From positions 15,492,173-15,556,172 of the forward strand of contig OZ017798.1 in the NCBI GenBank assembly GCA_963969395.1: a DNA stretch of 64,000 bases. Direction: 5' to 3'. This stretch comes from Pseudoscleropodium purum. Taxonomy: Eukaryota; Streptophyta; Bryopsida; Hypnales; Brachytheciaceae. The notes under the pieces were generated by a model that did not search any database, was not told the DNA's origin, and saw only the letters and a program-made list of their open reading frames with translations. The position numbers were made by a program, and so were the translations under genes. This document shows, one piece after another, positions 61,624 through 64,000 of this stretch. Positions within the stretch are counted from its first letter, which is position 1. Every line of letters starts with the position of its first letter.

Positions 61624-63739
61624 GCCATGTAAGCATTTTTTCTTAAAAAAATCAATGGCCTGTAAATTTTTTGAGAGATAGGGGGAGCAACTAATGCAAA
61701 CCAAGTGGGGAGCCATCTTTTCAGAGGATAGTGATCTATGATGAACCATGATTAGCTAAACTTGATTTGACTTGCTCCTATGCCAAGTTTAATATTGGAA
61801 TTGTTTCCTATTGGAATTTTTGGTACATGTTCACCAATTTGAAATGTTATGAAGTTTTTTGAACATGTGGCCTAAAATAACTCTTATACAAAAAGAAAGC
61901 AAATTATAGGTGTATCCATAATTGACCCTAGGTCCTCATGTCAACCCTTCAATGTCACATCAAGTCCCTTAGACTAACTTTCAACTATTGATGTTCTCAA
62001 AAATTGTAACGTTTGAAGTTAAAAACAAATACATTTTAGACATGAATACGTAGGTGTCAAAACTTCAATAATTATATTTCAATTTGAAGTGAATATTTTA
62101 CCATAAAAACAACAATAGAGCAATTGCTCTTCCTTGTTGCACTCCCTTTTTTCTTTTTCTTTTCTATATCTTAAAGTAGTTGATCCATTTTCAACCACTT
62201 AAAATAATTATGCATATTTAGAATGTAGTTTTTTTGAATGTGGATTTTTTTCCATGTACAAAAATAGAATTTAGAACAATTGCATATTTTTCCAAAATTA
62301 TATTACTCAAAATGTAACTACTATGAACTTTTTAATGGAAGATTTTCCTTTGATCTATAATCGTGATACAGACCTTTCTATTTGTGACCATAGGCTAATT
62401 GCAAAATCATCCAAAGGATGGTTGCAATATTGAGAGCCTTGCAACCAATCATAATGTGCCACAACTACTATGGAAATTGTGCTACAACTTCACGGAGAGT
62501 GAGCAACCTATAAGTTACAATGGAAACATCCAAAAACTATCAGTTTTAAGTAATTTAGCATAGTTGGAGGTACTTTTTTTCAAAAAATAATATTTTTTAA
62601 GTATTATAAAATAGAATCGGAAATATTAAAATAAAATAAAATTCCAAATGTAGTATATAATTTATGTGTTTTTCCAAAGTGTTGGGCTCCCTAGACCACT
62701 AAAACTGTCCCATAAGTATACCCTAACCCAAAATTTGCAAAAATCAGTTGTCAACAAATGAAAATTAAATATGTATCTTTCAAATCCGTTAGTGAATTAG
62801 AATTAAACATTTGTAGGACACTATAATGAATGCTTATAGACAAATTTGGTAGCAATCTAGGGTTCAAGAATGGGGGCAACGATGAGAATGAACGTTTCTA
62901 CCTTAGATTGGAAATGACTAGGGGTTGATTAGAAATGGGTCAACTTCCATAGTATCCACCAAGGCATCAAACTTCTCCACGTCTGGTGGCTGGAGGTTCC
63001 TTGTTTTTTCTCTTCAGCAATGAAATTTCATTTCATTTGATTAAAAAAGTAAGTAAACCTTCTCCACATCCCAAATTCCATAGAGCATCCCTTCCAATTT
63101 GCATGAATGTGAAGCTTTTTAAAATTCCTCTAACTATGACAGTTGTTTTTCTTCAATTTAAAAAGAAAATCTACTGGGCCCATGCACCCATGCAAGGGAT
63201 GCCCCCATGCCGGGCTCGTAGTCCAATGCTCGGGGATCACTTGAAGATTCTTATTGGGCTAGAACAGCTGGAGAGATGAGAGGGTCATGCAGACAGGGGA
63301 CTTCCGACTTCCAATTGGCTTGCCAATTTGGATACAGACTCGTGGGCATTGGCATTGGCCGGGAAGGACGGATTCGGCCTTTTCCACTCAGTTATGCAGG
63401 ATTGGGGACCAAACGGGGAAAAAACAAAAGAAGAAGGGCGAATCAATTAAATGCCCAACTGAGATGTGCCAGGGGACTTCACTCTTCACTTCCGGCACAA
63501 TAACGGAAGCTGAACAACATGCAGGCAAGGCAAGGCAAAAAAGAAAAAAGGACATTGGCAAGTCAAGGTGGGCTGGGTTGTCATTTGAGTTTGCGGCCAT
63601 CCCTTGAAAAAACAATTAATAGGAGGATTATTGACCTAGAAGGCAACCAAAAAATAACCCTGGAAGGACAGGGGCTAGGCACCATGGAAATCATCCTTTC
63701 GGGTATTGTGTAAATTAGTTGCTTAACCCCACGAGCATT
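61624..63739. other. no recognised gene; GC-richer block at 63170-63720
   Basis: Mostly AT-rich DNA without features. From 63170 to about 63720 the sequence is GC-richer and carries overlapping open frames on both strands (for example 63287-63607, +). None is recognised, and their overlap suggests composition rather than selection. It could be a worn exon or transposon fragment. Confidence 0.4.
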
Positions 63740-63902
63740 CACTAGAAAAAAACTATGTTGGCTTCAACAAAAAAACATGATCTAGATTTTGTTGAAAACC
63801 CTATTTCCAAAGTGTTCTAGCATGTTCCACGCATTGGAACAAGGTTTTTAATAAAATCTAAATGACGTTTTTTGTTGAAGCCAACATAGTTTTCTTCTAG
63901 TG
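63740..63902. mobile_element. 163 bp CACTA-like MITE
   Basis: It begins CACTAGAAAAAAACTATGTT and ends with the inverse AACATAGTTTTCTTCTAGTG. The arms extend about 55-60 bases (GGCTTCAACAAAAAA, GATTTTGTTGAAAACC). CACTAG ends are typical of non-autonomous En/Spm (CACTA) elements. The 3 bp target-site duplication expected for that class is not evident (ATT against GCT). No coding content. Confidence 0.8.
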
Positions 63903-64000
63903 GCTGAGCGCATATTTGCTAAAATCCAAACCCTTTTCAATTCATTCCAATCAATCTATCACCTAAAAAGAGATCCACACAAATTGACTGTACTGATTGG

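Noticed and set aside
63276..63713. Overlapping frames in the GC-richer block near the right edge
   Set aside because: Three frames on two strands are open at once, with no recognised motif, initiation context or splice pattern; not enough to call a gene.

Overview
This looks like about 64 kb of nuclear DNA from a land plant. The evidence is GT-AG introns cutting short exons, a plant-type half-size ABCA transporter, a plant-type small J-domain protein, a microsomal P450 of plant CYP72-clan character, and long AT-rich gene-poor stretches full of old transposon debris. The sequence does not fix the species. Low gene density and the ABCA sequence would suit a bryophyte, fern or other non-flowering plant, but that is a guess. 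No rRNA, convincing tRNA, CRISPR array or bacterial-style operon was seen.

Layout. 1-8650 is gene-free, with diverged dispersed repeats including a 926 bp terminal-inverted-repeat element at 2907-3832. 8760-10060 is a GC-rich promoter and leader. 9933-17760 (+) is an intact ABCA transporter gene that I assembled from 19 coding exons (972 residues, every junction in phase). 19325-21368 (-) is an intact small J-domain co-chaperone gene of five coding exons (110 residues), tail-to-tail with the ABCA gene. 21890-22400 is the GC-richer 5' flank of that gene. 22500-49600 is about 27 kb of repeats: MITE-like foldback elements, more copies of the 926 bp family, two tandem minisatellites (37.2-37.8 and 37.9-38.1 kb), a 38 bp triplication and a poly-C run. 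49866-55487 (+) is a cytochrome P450 that retains its N-terminus and haem loop but is a pseudogene (frame break, lost ExxR Arg, internal deletion, in-frame TGA). A second copy of its 3' end lies at 55692-55775. 57650-59570 is a decayed, coiled-coil-rich retroelement-like coding remnant. 60600-64000 holds more repeats, ending in a 163 bp CACTA-like MITE.

The two live genes have unrelated jobs: lipid or organic-solute transport and Hsp70 co-chaperoning. The window is a small gene pair next to a large transposon-rich block in which a P450 is decaying. The decay shows several G-to-A/C-to-T type changes (Trp codons turned into stops, Arg turned into His or Lys) in both the P450 and the retroelement remnant. 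That would fit deamination of methylated DNA, but is an inference. I found no convincing new biological system. The most useful results are the two genes reassembled from short exons, the lesion list of the P450, and several uncharacterised foldback or MITE families.
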